Shown: positions 29,220 to 39,028, counted from the first letter of the stretch. The stretch: 64,000 nucleotides of DNA from CAYLKK01 sp964412505 (GCA_964412505.1 CAYPOM010000002.1:42545-106544), one strand, 5' to 3'. The notes: generated from the letters alone by a model not told the origin. Numbers and translations: made by a program.

Positions 29220-29315
29220 AGCTTACTATTAATAATTTATTCACATAAATTCGAATATAATGTTTTGTGAATTTTGTTTGGGCTTTTTATTAAAGCATTT
29301 TGTACAGGTGATCAT

Positions 29316-30125
29316 ATGCAAAATGGAATGTCAAAAATATTTGTTATTTTATGCGTATTGTCTATTGATGTTTCTTTAGCTGAAGAAAATAATGAGTCTA
29401 TCGTAGATATTACTCAGAATGTATCTACAAATTCTCCATGTGCTGAAGAAGGAGATGCTCCGTACATAAAGATGTACGAAGCAGGAAATTATCGACTGTT
29501 AAACTCTAAGCTGTACCCACATGTAATATACATGACATCTTTTTGCTCTACATGTATTGCTGCCCCATCTTTTTACGAAGGCAATTGGCATACAGTCAAC
29601 AGTATAGATCCAAAATTTTTAATAGGTGTAAATTGTTATAAAATTGATATATCTAACGGTAATCACGATAATCTAGCAATATCATTAGATGATATCAAAA
29701 ATTTTGAAAATGAATACGGAGAAATTCAAGGCGGAAGTGTTGTTGTGTTCTTCACAGGTTGGTCGAAATATTGGGAACGTAATAATAAAAGATACATTAA
29801 TAGACATCCTGTTATTAATTTAGATGCAATTGAATATTTATGTTCGAAAGGCATCGCGGGGATAGGTATAGATGCTCCCTCTATCGACCTAAAAAGAGAT
29901 GGTTTTTCATCGCAAATAGCATTATATAATAAAGGTAAGTACCTTATAAAAAATATATCTGAACATGCAAATAAAATTCCAGCAGTTGGTTCAAAGTTAG
30001 TTATAGCACCACTGAAATTTGAAGCGTGTAATGAGGCACCAATTCGCATTTACGCTGTTATAGATCACAATAAGGAAAATAATACATCTCTCTTCAGGAA
30101 AATCATGAAGTGGTTGATGGGTTAA
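29316..30125 (+). CDS. Secreted cyclase-family protein without the metal motif
   Basis: About 269 residues from the ATG at 29316, which has AGGTGAT just upstream; an open frame 14 codons longer is less likely. A signal peptide (to about LAEE) precedes a cyclase/KynB-like domain (PF04199). Evidence: GGSVVVFFTGWSKYW, then YLCSKGIAGIGIDAPSID, then LVIAPLKFEACNEAPIRIYAVI. The metal-binding motif HxGTHxDxP of the enzymes is replaced by SFCSTCIAAP, so the His and Asp ligands are missing. A formamidase or cyclase reaction is therefore doubtful; two cysteines stand at the same place. Transcribed divergently from aspS. Confidence 0.65.
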   Translation: MQNGMSKIFVILCVLSIDVSLAEENNESIVDITQNVSTNSPCAEEGDAPYIKMYEAGNYRLLNSKLYPHVIYMTSFCSTCIAAPSFYEGNWHTVNSIDPKFLIGVNCYKIDISNGNHDNLAISLDDIKNFENEYGEIQGGSVVVFFTGWSKYWERNNKRYINRHPVINLDAIEYLCSKGIAGIGIDAPSIDLKRDGFSSQIALYNKGKYLIKNISEHANKIPAVGSKLVIAPLKFEACNEAPIRIYAVIDHNKENNTSLFRKIMKWLMG

Positions 30126-30153
30126 TGGCACATATAAAAAATTGTCTTTGATA

Positions 30154-30200
30154 TAAATGCATTAACAATGTGACGTGCATCAATAATATTAATGCATTTA
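30154..30200. terminator. Inverted repeat downstream of the cyclase-family gene
   Basis: Twelve-base perfect arms, TAAATGCATTAA (30154-30165) and TTAATGCATTTA (30189-30200), with a 23-base loop. Further TGCAT copies occur in the loop (near 30176) and to the right (near 30210 and 30243). It could terminate the cyclase message or be a protein-binding site before the potassium-importer-like gene; there is no T-run. Confidence 0.4.
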
Positions 30201-30309
30201 CAGCATAAGTGCATATATTAAAAGCAATCATAATGTGTAGTCTGCATATTGCTAAGTTTTATTACATCAGTTTTTATAGTAGAATTTGTAGATCTTTGTG
30301 GAGATTATA

Positions 30310-32148
30310 TTGAGTATAGGAAATATTATTTTCGGTAACCCTCTAAAAACTGAAAATTTAGAAGGACAGAGCTTGCCAAAAAAGAAAGCTTTGGCTGTCT
30401 TTTCTGCTGATCTTCTTTCTACTGTTTCGTATGCGACAGAAGAAATATTAATTTCCCTTGCCACAATCGCAGCATTTTGTTTTTCTTTCAAAATAGCGCT
30501 GTGCATAGCGTGCTTAATGTTAATTATTTGTTCATCGTACATGAACACAATTAAAGAATATCCAAATGGAGGCGGAGCGTTTTCTGTAGCCTACAAAAAT
30601 TTTGGAGAAAACGCAGGATTATTAGCCGCTTCTGTTCTATTTTTTGGATACACACTTACTGTTGCCGTGAGCCTTTCTGCGAGTGTAAATGCTATTACAT
30701 CTGCATTTCCTGAGCTACAAACATATTCAATTAACATTTGTATAGGATATATAATTTTAATTACTCTTTTTAATCTTAGAGGAACTAAAGGGGCTGCTAA
30801 TATTTTTACATACCCAACTTATACATTTATAATAACCATCTTTATCCTTATAATATGCGGTTTATTTTCTAATGCTGATAATCAAAGCTATACAATTACA
30901 CAAAAACATGACTTTTCGATAACAGAAATAAGTGTAATATTTCAGGCATTCGCATATGGATGTACAGTGATGTCAGGAATAGAGTCAATTTCATGTAGCG
31001 TTCCATCGTTCGAGAAACCACGTAGACATAATGCGAAAGTAACTTTAGCATGCGTAGTAGCTATATTATTATCAATGTTCTTGGGAATTACTTATATAGC
31101 CCAAAAATTACAAATTACACCATCGTCTTCTGAAACAGTACTCTCTCAGATTGCTAAAATATCTAGTGGTGGTACAGGTGTAATATACTATTTTACACAA
31201 ATTATGACTTCCATAATACTTTTGATGGCAGCAAATACATCATTTTCTGGGTTCCCCAGACTTGCTAGTGTCCTTGCGAAAGAACGCTATATCCCTACTA
31301 GTTTTGCAAACCTGGGAGACAGGTTAGCGTTCTCAAATGGGATAATTTTTTTAGCAGTATTTTCTGGAATTTTGATAATTTCTTTTGATTGCGATACACA
31401 CTCGTTAATTCCTTTATATTCATGCTGTGTATTCTTATCGTTTTCATTATCTCAAGCAGGCATATTAGTGCATCTTATCCGAGAGAGAAAAGAAAATTGG
31501 TATGTTAAAGCTATATGTTCTGTAATAGGGACAGTCGCTACAATGTTGATATTTTCGATTGTTTTAATTAGCAAGTTTTTAGATGGTTCTTGGCTGTTTT
31601 TTATCGTAATACCATCATCTATAATATTATTTAAATGCATCAATAAAACATACAGAAAAACTCACAGAACGTTAGATTTAAAAAATGGAGGATTAGGTAA
31701 ACTAATACGAAGTAAGAATACAAAGGAACAAACAACTGTCGTAGTTCCAATTTCGAGAATTCACAAAGGCACAATATCCGCTTTAAAATTCGCGCAAACA
31801 CTATCTAGTAATGTCATAGCTGTTATTGTAAATATAAACCAAAAAGAAACAGAAAAAGTAAAATTAGCATGGGACGCTCTTAATTTTTTTATGCCATTAG
31901 TAATCCTAGAATCTCCATATCGATCTATCATAACCCCACTTTTGGAATATCTCAATGAAATTGATAAAACTACAAAAAATGGAGAACCAGCAATCGTCGT
32001 ATTGCCAAGTTTTATTCCAGGAGAGTTATGGCACAATATATTACATAACCAAACAGCTACTATTTTAAAAACAGCATTATTTTATAGAGAAAAAAATAAT
32101 GAGAATGTTAGAATTATAGTAGATGTCCCATACAAACTAGTAGATTGA
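30310..32148 (+). CDS. KimA-like potassium/amino-acid (APC superfamily) transporter
   Basis: About 612 residues with 12 hydrophobic helices, then a soluble C-terminal domain. The N-terminus (GNPLKTENLEGQSLPKKKALAVFSADLLSTVSYATEEIL) and EYPNGGGAFSVAYKNFGEN are close to the KimA (YdaO) high-affinity K+ importers of the KUP-like APC branch. The C-terminal part (TTVVVPISRIHKGTISALKFAQ) is the USP-like cytoplasmic domain. In Firmicutes KimA is controlled by c-di-AMP; nothing here shows that. I favour the TTG at 30310, six bases after GGAG; a GTG at 30298 is in frame. Amino-acid transport is an alternative. Confidence 0.75.
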   Translation: MSIGNIIFGNPLKTENLEGQSLPKKKALAVFSADLLSTVSYATEEILISLATIAAFCFSFKIALCIACLMLIICSSYMNTIKEYPNGGGAFSVAYKNFGENAGLLAASVLFFGYTLTVAVSLSASVNAITSAFPELQTYSINICIGYIILITLFNLRGTKGAANIFTYPTYTFIITIFILIICGLFSNADNQSYTITQKHDFSITEISVIFQAFAYGCTVMSGIESISCSVPSFEKPRRHNAKVTLACVVAILLSMFLGITYIAQKLQITPSSSETVLSQIAKISSGGTGVIYYFTQIMTSIILLMAANTSFSGFPRLASVLAKERYIPTSFANLGDRLAFSNGIIFLAVFSGILIISFDCDTHSLIPLYSCCVFLSFSLSQAGILVHLIRERKENWYVKAICSVIGTVATMLIFSIVLISKFLDGSWLFFIVIPSSIILFKCINKTYRKTHRTLDLKNGGLGKLIRSKNTKEQTTVVVPISRIHKGTISALKFAQTLSSNVIAVIVNINQKETEKVKLAWDALNFFMPLVILESPYRSIITPLLEYLNEIDKTTKNGEPAIVVLPSFIPGELWHNILHNQTATILKTALFYREKNNENVRIIVDVPYKLVD

Positions 32149-32219
32149 AATTCACGAAAACTTAACCATTGCTTTTGTACAATTATAGCTTGATACAATA
32201 TTATTTTAGGAGGATAATA

Positions 32220-34172
32220 ATGTCTGGCGAGTTGTTATGGACACCATCAGAAAAACGAATAAAAGATTCTAACATTTATAAGTTTATAGAATTTATCAAC
32301 AAAAAATATTCACAAAAAATTTCTAATTACACAGAATTATGGGAATGGTCTGTAAATAGTAATTATGAATTTTGGCGCGCAATTTTTGATTTTTGTAACA
32401 TCATCTACAGCGATAGAGGGGAACGCGTTAGTAACAATGAATCTACGTTTTGGCTACATAGATACTTTCCAGATGCAAGATTAAATTATGCAGAAAATTT
32501 GTTATGGAAAAGAGAAGGAACAGCTTTTATATTCGTAGGCGAAGATAAAGTTACGACAGAAATGTCGTACGAAGAATTGTACGAAAAAGTAGCCCAAACA
32601 GCGTTAGCTTTGAAAGATGCAGGAGTAACTGTAGGAGATAGAGTCGCAGGTTATACAGCAAATATGCCAGAAACTATAATAGCGGCACTGGCTACAATTA
32701 GTATCGGAGCGATATGGGCATCTTGTTCTCCTGATTTTGGTGTAAATGGCGCACTAGACAGACTAAAGCAAATTTCGCCAAAAATTTTGTTTGCAGTAGA
32801 TGGCTATTATTACAAAGGGAAAGAGTTTTGTAACTTAGATAAAATAGCACAAGTCTCAAATGAGATGAATGTTGAAAAGACTATTATAATTCCATATATA
32901 AGCAATAAATTACCGGAAAGAATAAACTCAGATTGCATATTTTTCGATGATTTTTCGAAAGGCAAGAACATAGAAGAATTCTACTTTGAGCAACTTCCTT
33001 TCAATCATCCAATCTATATACTATTTACATCTGGTACTACTGGGGTACCAAAGTGTATGGTGCATGGTGCTGGAGGAACTTTACTCCAACATAAAAAAGA
33101 GCAAATGCTGCAATGTGACTTAAAAAGCGGGGATGTAGCATTTTATTTTACGACATGCAGTTGGATGATGTGGAATTGGCAGGTGTCTATGCTTTCATCT
33201 GGAGTTACAATGATGCTTTATGAAGGAATGCCAATGTATCCTGATACTGATGTATTGTTTAAACTGTCAGAAAAATATAAAGTAAGTTTCTTTGGAACAT
33301 CTTCAAAATACTTAGATACATTATACAAGTCTGACATTAATGTAATTGATAAGTATGATTTATCAAGCTTGAAAACTATAGGTGTAACTGGCTCACCATT
33401 ATCGAAAGATACATTTAAATTTGTATATGAAAAAATCAAGAAAGATGTACATCTAAATGTTTTTGCAGGTGGTGGAGATATAATATCAAGCTTTAACATG
33501 GGGAACCCTATAAGCCCTGTATATGCTGGCGAAATGCAAGGCAGAGGCTTAGGAATGGATGTAAGAGTATTTGATGATGGAGGGAGCGAATTACCAATAG
33601 GAGAACAAGGAAAACTAGTATGCGTAAAACCATTCGTATCTCAGCCTATTGAATTTTGGGGAGACGATAATTTTAAACGCCTAAAGTCCTCATACTTCGA
33701 GGAATTTCCAGGTGTTTGGAGTCATGGTGATTGGTTTGAAATTACAGAGAATGGAGGAAGTATAATTACAGGAAGAGCTGACGCAGTTTTAAACCCATCA
33801 GGAATTAGAATAGGAACAGCTGAAATTTACGAACAAGTACAAAAAGTATATGAGATCTTAGAATGTTGTGCCGTCGGACAACAATGGAATGACGATGAAC
33901 GTGTAATTTTATTTGTAGTTTTAAGAGATGGATACGCATTAGATGAACAGCTAATTAGTAAGATTAAAACGACTATAAAAGCTGGAGCGACTCCTAGACA
34001 TGTCCCAAGCAAGATAATAGCAGTTCCTGGTATTCCAAAAACAAAAAATGGAAAAATAACTGAGGTGGCAGTAAAATATACTATTCACGGAAGAGAAGTC
34101 AAAAATAAAGACTCACTAGAGGACGCCTCTGTACTTGAATATTTCAAAGATATAGAAGAACTAAAAAGTTAA
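32220..34172 (+). CDS. aacS: Acetoacetyl-CoA synthetase
   Basis: Adenylate-forming ligase that activates acetoacetate to acetoacetyl-CoA, used in ketone-body or polyhydroxybutyrate turnover. About 650 residues from the ATG at 32220, directly behind AGGAGG. The AMP-binding motif is YILFTSGTTGVPKCMVHGAGG; SHGDWFEIT and GRADAVLNPSGIRIG carry the adenylation core motifs; the catalytic Lys lies in GIPKTKNGKITEVAVK. The pattern WTPSEKRI...NIYKFIEFINKKY at the N-terminus is characteristic of AacS rather than acetyl-CoA synthetase. No thiolase or PHB genes are adjacent. Confidence 0.9.
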   Translation: MSGELLWTPSEKRIKDSNIYKFIEFINKKYSQKISNYTELWEWSVNSNYEFWRAIFDFCNIIYSDRGERVSNNESTFWLHRYFPDARLNYAENLLWKREGTAFIFVGEDKVTTEMSYEELYEKVAQTALALKDAGVTVGDRVAGYTANMPETIIAALATISIGAIWASCSPDFGVNGALDRLKQISPKILFAVDGYYYKGKEFCNLDKIAQVSNEMNVEKTIIIPYISNKLPERINSDCIFFDDFSKGKNIEEFYFEQLPFNHPIYILFTSGTTGVPKCMVHGAGGTLLQHKKEQMLQCDLKSGDVAFYFTTCSWMMWNWQVSMLSSGVTMMLYEGMPMYPDTDVLFKLSEKYKVSFFGTSSKYLDTLYKSDINVIDKYDLSSLKTIGVTGSPLSKDTFKFVYEKIKKDVHLNVFAGGGDIISSFNMGNPISPVYAGEMQGRGLGMDVRVFDDGGSELPIGEQGKLVCVKPFVSQPIEFWGDDNFKRLKSSYFEEFPGVWSHGDWFEITENGGSIITGRADAVLNPSGIRIGTAEIYEQVQKVYEILECCAVGQQWNDDERVILFVVLRDGYALDEQLISKIKTTIKAGATPRHVPSKIIAVPGIPKTKNGKITEVAVKYTIHGREVKNKDSLEDASVLEYFKDIEELKS

Positions 34173-34178
34173 ACAAAA

Positions 34179-34236
34179 ATATATCGATCATTAAAAAGGC
34201 ATACACAAAACAGTGTCTTTTTAGGATTGATATATA
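34179..34236. terminator. Imperfect hairpin between convergent aacS and radC
   Basis: A left arm around 34179-34200 (ATATATCGATC, then TTAAAAAG) pairs with a right arm around 34214-34236 (CTTTTTA, then GATTGATATATA), about 18 pairs with a few mismatches. T-runs border the right arm and A-runs the left, so it can work as a terminator in both directions. Confidence 0.55.
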
Positions 34237-34270
34237 CTTTTTATAAGGTAAATAACCTATAAATAAGCTT

Positions 34271-34951
34271 TTATAAAATTCCAAATTTTTTCATAGAGAA
34301 ATAACTGTTATTTCCTATGATTATGTGATCATGTAATTCTATATCTAGTGATGCTGCAATATTCTTCAATTTTTTTGTACTTTCTATATCTTCATATGTA
34401 GGCATTACATCACCGCTAGGATGATTATGAACAAGTATTATCGCGCTAGCTCCAACGCTTATCGCTTTATGTACAATCTTTCTATTATTTAGATATACTG
34501 AATTTATATCGCCTATACTGACCTGCTCTTCATAAACTAGAATATTTTTCTTATTAAGATAAAATGCGAGTAAAACTTCGTTTTTCAAATTTTTAATAGA
34601 AATTCCGCAATAATTCACTATATCACTTATAGAAGATAATCTAATCTCTTTTTTTTTCACAATAGACTTTGACATAGAATCAAATATTTTTGAAATTAAA
34701 TGGAAAAGAATGACAGTTCTATCCCCTACTCCATTTGTTTCAATTAATATAGACTCATCAGCAAACATTACTCCATTTAAGTTACCAAATCTTTTAATCA
34801 AATCTTTTGCTATTGCTTTGGTATCTTTTCTTCTATTAACAAAGAACAACAAAAGTTCAAGCAATTCGTAATCTGGAACACGTATTTCTGATTTATATGT
34901 ATCTTGAAATCTTTTTATTGCCCTAGCTCTATGACCTATCTTTCCACTCAT
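34271..34951 (-). CDS. radC: RadC family JAB-domain protein
   Basis: 226 residues from the ATG at 34951. The N-terminal helix-hairpin-helix part is seen in LLELLLFFVNRRKDTKAIAKDLIKRFGNL, and the C-terminal MPN/JAMM domain has the metal motif ILVHNHPSGDVMPTYED, with both His and the Asp intact. RadC was once linked to repair, but its biochemical role is still unclear; many members go with mobile elements, this one with core genes. It shares a strand with map, greA, dnaQ and nusB. Confidence 0.9.
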   Translation of the reverse strand: MSGKIGHRARAIKRFQDTYKSEIRVPDYELLELLLFFVNRRKDTKAIAKDLIKRFGNLNGVMFADESILIETNGVGDRTVILFHLISKIFDSMSKSIVKKKEIRLSSISDIVNYCGISIKNLKNEVLLAFYLNKKNILVYEEQVSIGDINSVYLNNRKIVHKAISVGASAIILVHNHPSGDVMPTYEDIESTKKLKNIAASLDIELHDHIIIGNNSYFSMKKFGIL

Positions 34952-35000
34952 ACAATAGCACAAGTATATAATTTATCCTGATAATATATGTTTAAAATTA

Positions 35001-35747
35001 CTATTCTGTAAAAATTATACAACCAGTTTCTGTTATACCGACAGTATGCTCAAACTGAGCAGAGAGAGAACCATCGGCTGTAACGGCAGTCCATCCATCA
35101 TCTAACACACGACAACTCGAATCACCAGCGTTTATCATTGGTTCAACAGTAAAACAATTACCGACTTCCAAAATTGGGCCACTACCTTTATTAGCATGAT
35201 GCAATACTATTGGATCTTCATGGAAGCTTTTACCTATTCCGTGTCCACAATAATCTCTAACAATAGAAAAACCGTGTTTTCTAGTAATGGTCTTAATAGG
35301 CTCGCATATATCTCCAAGATGTATTCCAGGTTTCAGCAAAGCAATAGCAGACATCATCGCTTCATAAGTTGCATTTATCAATGTTCTTGCGTTTTTTGAA
35401 ACATTACCTACAGTATACATTCTACTAGTATCACCATAATATCCGTCAAGGATAACAGTTACATCTATATTCAAAATATCACCATTTTGAAGTTTCCTCT
35501 CAGAAGGTATTCCGTGACAAATAACTTCATTTATCGATATACAGACAGATTTTGGATAACCATGATAATTTAAAGGAGCTGGAATAGCATTATTTCTTAT
35601 AATTTCATCATGGCAAATTTTATTCAATTCTTCAGTAGTGACTCCTTCAACAACGAACTGATCAACATAATCAAGAATGTGCTTAGCAAGCTGACCAGCA
35701 TTGTACATTTTTTCGAAAGCTTGTTTAGAGTACTTCCTTATCGCCAT
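35001..35747 (-). CDS. map: Methionine aminopeptidase, type I
   Basis: Removes the initiator methionine from new proteins. 248 residues. The five metal ligands are visible: Asp in NIDVTVILDGYYGDTSRM (two), His in GHGIGKSFHEDP, Glu in VEPMINAG, and Glu in EHTVGIT. HGYPKSVCISINEVICHG is the substrate-pocket motif. No zinc-finger extension. It lies 50 bases upstream of radC and about 40 bases after greA. Confidence 0.96.
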   Translation of the reverse strand: MAIRKYSKQAFEKMYNAGQLAKHILDYVDQFVVEGVTTEELNKICHDEIIRNNAIPAPLNYHGYPKSVCISINEVICHGIPSERKLQNGDILNIDVTVILDGYYGDTSRMYTVGNVSKNARTLINATYEAMMSAIALLKPGIHLGDICEPIKTITRKHGFSIVRDYCGHGIGKSFHEDPIVLHHANKGSGPILEVGNCFTVEPMINAGDSSCRVLDDGWTAVTADGSLSAQFEHTVGITETGCIIFTE

Positions 35748-35789
35748 AATAAATTACACAAATAAAATCAGTTTTATTGTATCAGAATT

Positions 35790-36263
35790 TTATGCATATA
35801 TCACATCTAAAATTTCATACATTTTTTCCCCACTTGGGCTTACAAAAGTTACCTCATCTCCTTTGTCCTTTCCTAATAAGGTTTTCCCTAGTGGGGACTG
35901 TACAGACAGTAGTCCTTTAGAAATATCGGCTTCGTCAATGCCAACTATTTTATACTTAAATTCCTCATCAGTATCGACATCACAAACAATTACAGTAGTT
36001 CCGAATCTCACACTAGTTCCTGTCATTTTTGTAACATCAACTATCTCAGCTAAAGCTAGTTTGCTTTCTAGTTCCTTGATTCTTCCCTCTATAAGACCTT
36101 GTTTGTCCTTAGCATACTGATACTCGGCATTTTCCGATAAATCTCCTAACGCTCTAGCCTCTGCAATTGCTTGAATTACAGCAGGACGTTCATTAGATTT
36201 TAAATTTTTTAATTCATCTTCTAAAATCTTATAACCTTCAGGTGTCATATAAACCTTACTCAT
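35790..36263 (-). CDS. greA: Transcription elongation factor GreA
   Basis: Rescues backtracked RNA polymerase by stimulating transcript cleavage. About 157 residues from the ATG at 36263, which has AGGAGA 7 bases upstream. The N-terminal coiled coil carries the acidic tip ALGDLSENAEYQYAKDKQ with its Asp and Glu, and the C-terminal FKBP-like domain is present (GKTLLGKDKGDEVTFVSPSG). No oddities. Confidence 0.97.
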   Translation of the reverse strand: MSKVYMTPEGYKILEDELKNLKSNERPAVIQAIAEARALGDLSENAEYQYAKDKQGLIEGRIKELESKLALAEIVDVTKMTGTSVRFGTTVIVCDVDTDEEFKYKIVGIDEADISKGLLSVQSPLGKTLLGKDKGDEVTFVSPSGEKMYEILDVIYA

Positions 36264-36373
36264 CGTATTTCTCCTAAAAAACAACTTGTTGTAAAACTAA
36301 TGAAATTAGATCACTTGCAAAACATACTATAGAAATTTTGTATACAAATAGTTAACTATTTATCATTCTAATT

Positions 36374-37063
36374 TTAACTTGCACTTACCAATTTCGGCCA
36401 CATAGCATTATCTAAATTTGCTAACATATCTTCATGATTCTTTATTTCTTCAGCAGATGCGTAAAAATCTCTAGCTTTCCTTACTGCAGCAATTTGCTTT
36501 TTTTTCACTTCCTTATCTTGTTCTGTCAATACACCGAAAGATAGTATGCTTTGTTTCCCTCCTAGCATGTGAATATATACTTCACTAAGTAGCCAACAAT
36601 CTATCAATGCACCATGTTTTTCACGCTTTTCTAAAGATACATCAAAGCGCTTACAAAGTGCGTCTAAACTTGCTGGAGCTCCAGGAAATTTCTTTCTAGC
36701 TATCAATAATGTATCAACGACATTATCCATTGATATAAGAGGCTTATTAACTTTTTTTAGCTCAGAATTTAAGAAACCAATATCAAATTTCGCATTATGT
36801 ATAACTAAAGTAGAATCTCCAATAAACTTCAAAAAATCATCTACAATTTCTTTAAACTTCGGTTTATCATAGAAAAATTCACTAGGTAATCCACAAATTT
36901 CTTGAGCTTCTTTAGACACTTCTCTTTCTGGATTTATGTAAGTCTGGTATACATTACCTGTAGGAATTTTATCTATCAGCTCTACACATCCTATTTCTGT
37001 TAACCTATCTCCAGTTGCATGATTTAAACCTGTGGTTTCAGTGTCTAAAATGATCTCTCTCAA
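36374..37063 (-). CDS. dnaQ: DNA polymerase III epsilon subunit
   Basis: 3'-5' proofreading exonuclease of the replicative polymerase. 229 residues. The three Exo motifs are intact: ILDTETTGL at residues 5-13, VIHNAKFDIGFLN near 95, and EKHGALIDCWLL near 155. The C-terminal tail (about residues 190-229) would bind the alpha subunit. It starts on the base after the nusB stop. Confidence 0.95.
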   Translation of the reverse strand: MREIILDTETTGLNHATGDRLTEIGCVELIDKIPTGNVYQTYINPEREVSKEAQEICGLPSEFFYDKPKFKEIVDDFLKFIGDSTLVIHNAKFDIGFLNSELKKVNKPLISMDNVVDTLLIARKKFPGAPASLDALCKRFDVSLEKREKHGALIDCWLLSEVYIHMLGGKQSILSFGVLTEQDKEVKKKQIAAVRKARDFYASAEEIKNHEDMLANLDNAMWPKLVSAS

Positions 37064-37558
37064 TTATTCCTCCATCTCTTGTTCTTGAAAAAGCTCATCG
37101 ACTCTATATCGACGTGCAATATTATTTAAAATTGCTGTTACGAAATGAACGTCGTCTACTGACAAAAAACAACCAGCTACATCGACGTACTCTTTAAATA
37201 AAACCTTGCTAGGAACTTCTTTAAAAAACAACAACTCACAAACAGCCGCTCGCAGTACAGAAACGACTACTCTATCGATCCTACTAAAAGTCCAATCTTT
37301 TGTCAAGTTTAATTTAATTTCCTTGTCTATAACCGATTGATTCTGCGAAGCTTTTTCTAAAACGCCTTTAACTCTAGTTTTTGAAACATTTGCGATCTTT
37401 AGCGGTAGCGTATCGATCAACTGATCGATCTCCATAGTAAAAAAATCATTCGTTATTTTCTGAATAGAATCTCCAGTAACATCATGTTGATACAAGCCCA
37501 TCACTATACACATTCTAGCAAGTTTTCTGTACCCTGATCTGCTCTCACTCTTTATCAT
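37064..37558 (-). CDS. nusB: Transcription antitermination factor NusB
   Basis: RNA-binding protein that, with NusE, works on boxA in rRNA antitermination. 164 residues, all-helical. RKLARMCIVMGLYQHD opens the fold; FSRIDRVVVSVLRAAVCELLFFKEVPSKVLFKEYVDVA and FVTAILNNIARRYR are the conserved C-terminal helices. ribH, its usual upstream partner, is not here; instead a 279-base gap separates it from the RND operon on the other strand. Confidence 0.88.
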   Translation of the reverse strand: MIKSESRSGYRKLARMCIVMGLYQHDVTGDSIQKITNDFFTMEIDQLIDTLPLKIANVSKTRVKGVLEKASQNQSVIDKEIKLNLTKDWTFSRIDRVVVSVLRAAVCELLFFKEVPSKVLFKEYVDVAGCFLSVDDVHFVTAILNNIARRYRVDELFQEQEMEE

Positions 37559-37636
37559 ATTCTATGCTAAGAAAAACACTTTATTAATATTAACACGCAT
37601 AAAACATTTAATTCAATATGTACATTATAAGTTTTA

Positions 37637-37837
37637 TTGACACTATTTAGCTTATGAAGTTACACATATTGAGGAAAAAGATATCGGATTTCCAACAAAT
37701 TTCTTTCTGTTTTCAAATCAGAAACGGCTGGAATGTCATCTTTTTAATTAGAAAATTCAAAATCATATAATGATCGCATTTACCCACTTTACAAATGTAA
37801 AATCATCATGTATCATTTAAAATTGATTTAGTTTACG
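37637..37837 (+). promoter_or_regulatory. Leader region before the RND operon
   Basis: Two weak promoter candidates: TTGACA at 37637-37642 with TACACA 18 bases further on, and TATAAT at 37766-37771 with a poor -35. Between them TTTCTG (37704-37709) and CAGAAA (37719-37724) form a small hairpin. No regulator gene or clear operator was seen. Confidence 0.25.
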
Positions 37838-39028
37838 GTGAATGAATTGCGTCTTTTAAACTACTCTTTATTATTGTCTTCATTTTTTATGTTAACATCA
37901 TGTGATGACAAGGAAAAAGGTAAAAACATTGGGCCTGCAGTTAAGGTTGTTAAAGTAAAGAAAGAATCAGTGCCGCTAGATTTCGAAGCTGCAGGTAGAG
38001 TTTCTGGTTCACTTGAGATACAGGTTAGAGCGCAAGTTGGCGGAATTTTAAAAGAACGAAAATTCAAAGAAGGACAGTTAGTTAAAAAAGGCGAAAGTTT
38101 ATTTTTAATTGATCCTATACCATATGAAACTATTCTTAATAAAATGGAGAGTGCTTTATCTCTAGCTGAGTCTGATTTGCGAAGGACAAAAAGAGATTAC
38201 GATAGAATGTCTAAAATGTTTAAGGCAAAGGCGGTTAGTCAAAAAGAATATGATGACTCTTTGTCTGCATACGAAGGTTCTGTTGCGAATGTAAACGTAG
38301 CGAAAGCGAATTTGAAAGAAGCGAGAATAAATTTAGAATACACAAATGTAAAAGCTCCTATATCTGGAATTGTTAGAAAGGAAAGTCAAACTGTAGGTAA
38401 TTTAATTTCTACTGCTGGCGAATCTGCGTTATTGACATCTATGGTCCGAACTGACCCGTTGCATGTTCATTTTTCAATATCCGGAGATTTCTGGCGCAAA
38501 GTGTTTAATTTGGCAAAAAACAATGAAGCAGACATTCCAGCCTTAGACAAGCTCAATGTTAAAGTTGTACAATCTAATGGTGATGTATGCCCAGTTTCTG
38601 GGAAAATCGTGTTTGCAGATAACGCTGAAAATGCTGGCACTGGAACTATTTCTTTAAAAGCTGAAATTCCTAATAAAGATGGGAAGAGTGGCCTAATGCC
38701 TGGACAATTCGTTCGAGTTATTGTAAATGGTGCTCAGTATAAAAACCCAGTTATACCTACTTCATGTGTTATAGCTACTGCTGGTGGGAGCATGGTCTAT
38801 GTAATCGATGATAAGAATATAGCCCAAATCAGACCAGTAAAAGTAAAAACTTTAAAAAATAAAGCCATTGTTATGAGTGGCCTAAAAGAAGAAGAAATCG
38901 TAGTTTGCGATGGAATAATTAAAGTTAGAGCAGGTTTAAATGTTACTCCGATTTTTGATGACGAACAAAAACTTAAAAATCACAGAGAAAGCAATGAGGA
39001 AAAAACATCTGAGAAAAACAACATTTAG
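37838..39028 (+). CDS. RND efflux periplasmic adaptor (AcrA/MexA type)
   Basis: Membrane-fusion lipoprotein that joins the inner-membrane pump to the outer-membrane channel. 396 residues from a GTG. The signal peptide ends in a lipobox-like LTSC (about residue 22). The lipoyl halves appear as IQVRAQVGGILKERKFKEGQ and TNVKAPISGIVRKES, with a coiled-coil hairpin between them (SALSLAESDLRRTKRDYDRM). First gene of a complete adaptor-pump-channel operon. Confidence 0.92.
   Translation: MNELRLLNYSLLLSSFFMLTSCDDKEKGKNIGPAVKVVKVKKESVPLDFEAAGRVSGSLEIQVRAQVGGILKERKFKEGQLVKKGESLFLIDPIPYETILNKMESALSLAESDLRRTKRDYDRMSKMFKAKAVSQKEYDDSLSAYEGSVANVNVAKANLKEARINLEYTNVKAPISGIVRKESQTVGNLISTAGESALLTSMVRTDPLHVHFSISGDFWRKVFNLAKNNEADIPALDKLNVKVVQSNGDVCPVSGKIVFADNAENAGTGTISLKAEIPNKDGKSGLMPGQFVRVIVNGAQYKNPVIPTSCVIATAGGSMVYVIDDKNIAQIRPVKVKTLKNKAIVMSGLKEEEIVVCDGIIKVRAGLNVTPIFDDEQKLKNHRESNEEKTSEKNNI

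Noticed and set aside
29237..29245. DnaA boxes TTATTCACA (also at 1432-1440 and 63606-63614) as a replication origin
   Set aside because: The copies are single and scattered tens of kilobases apart, without a cluster, AT-rich unwinding element context or dnaA gene.
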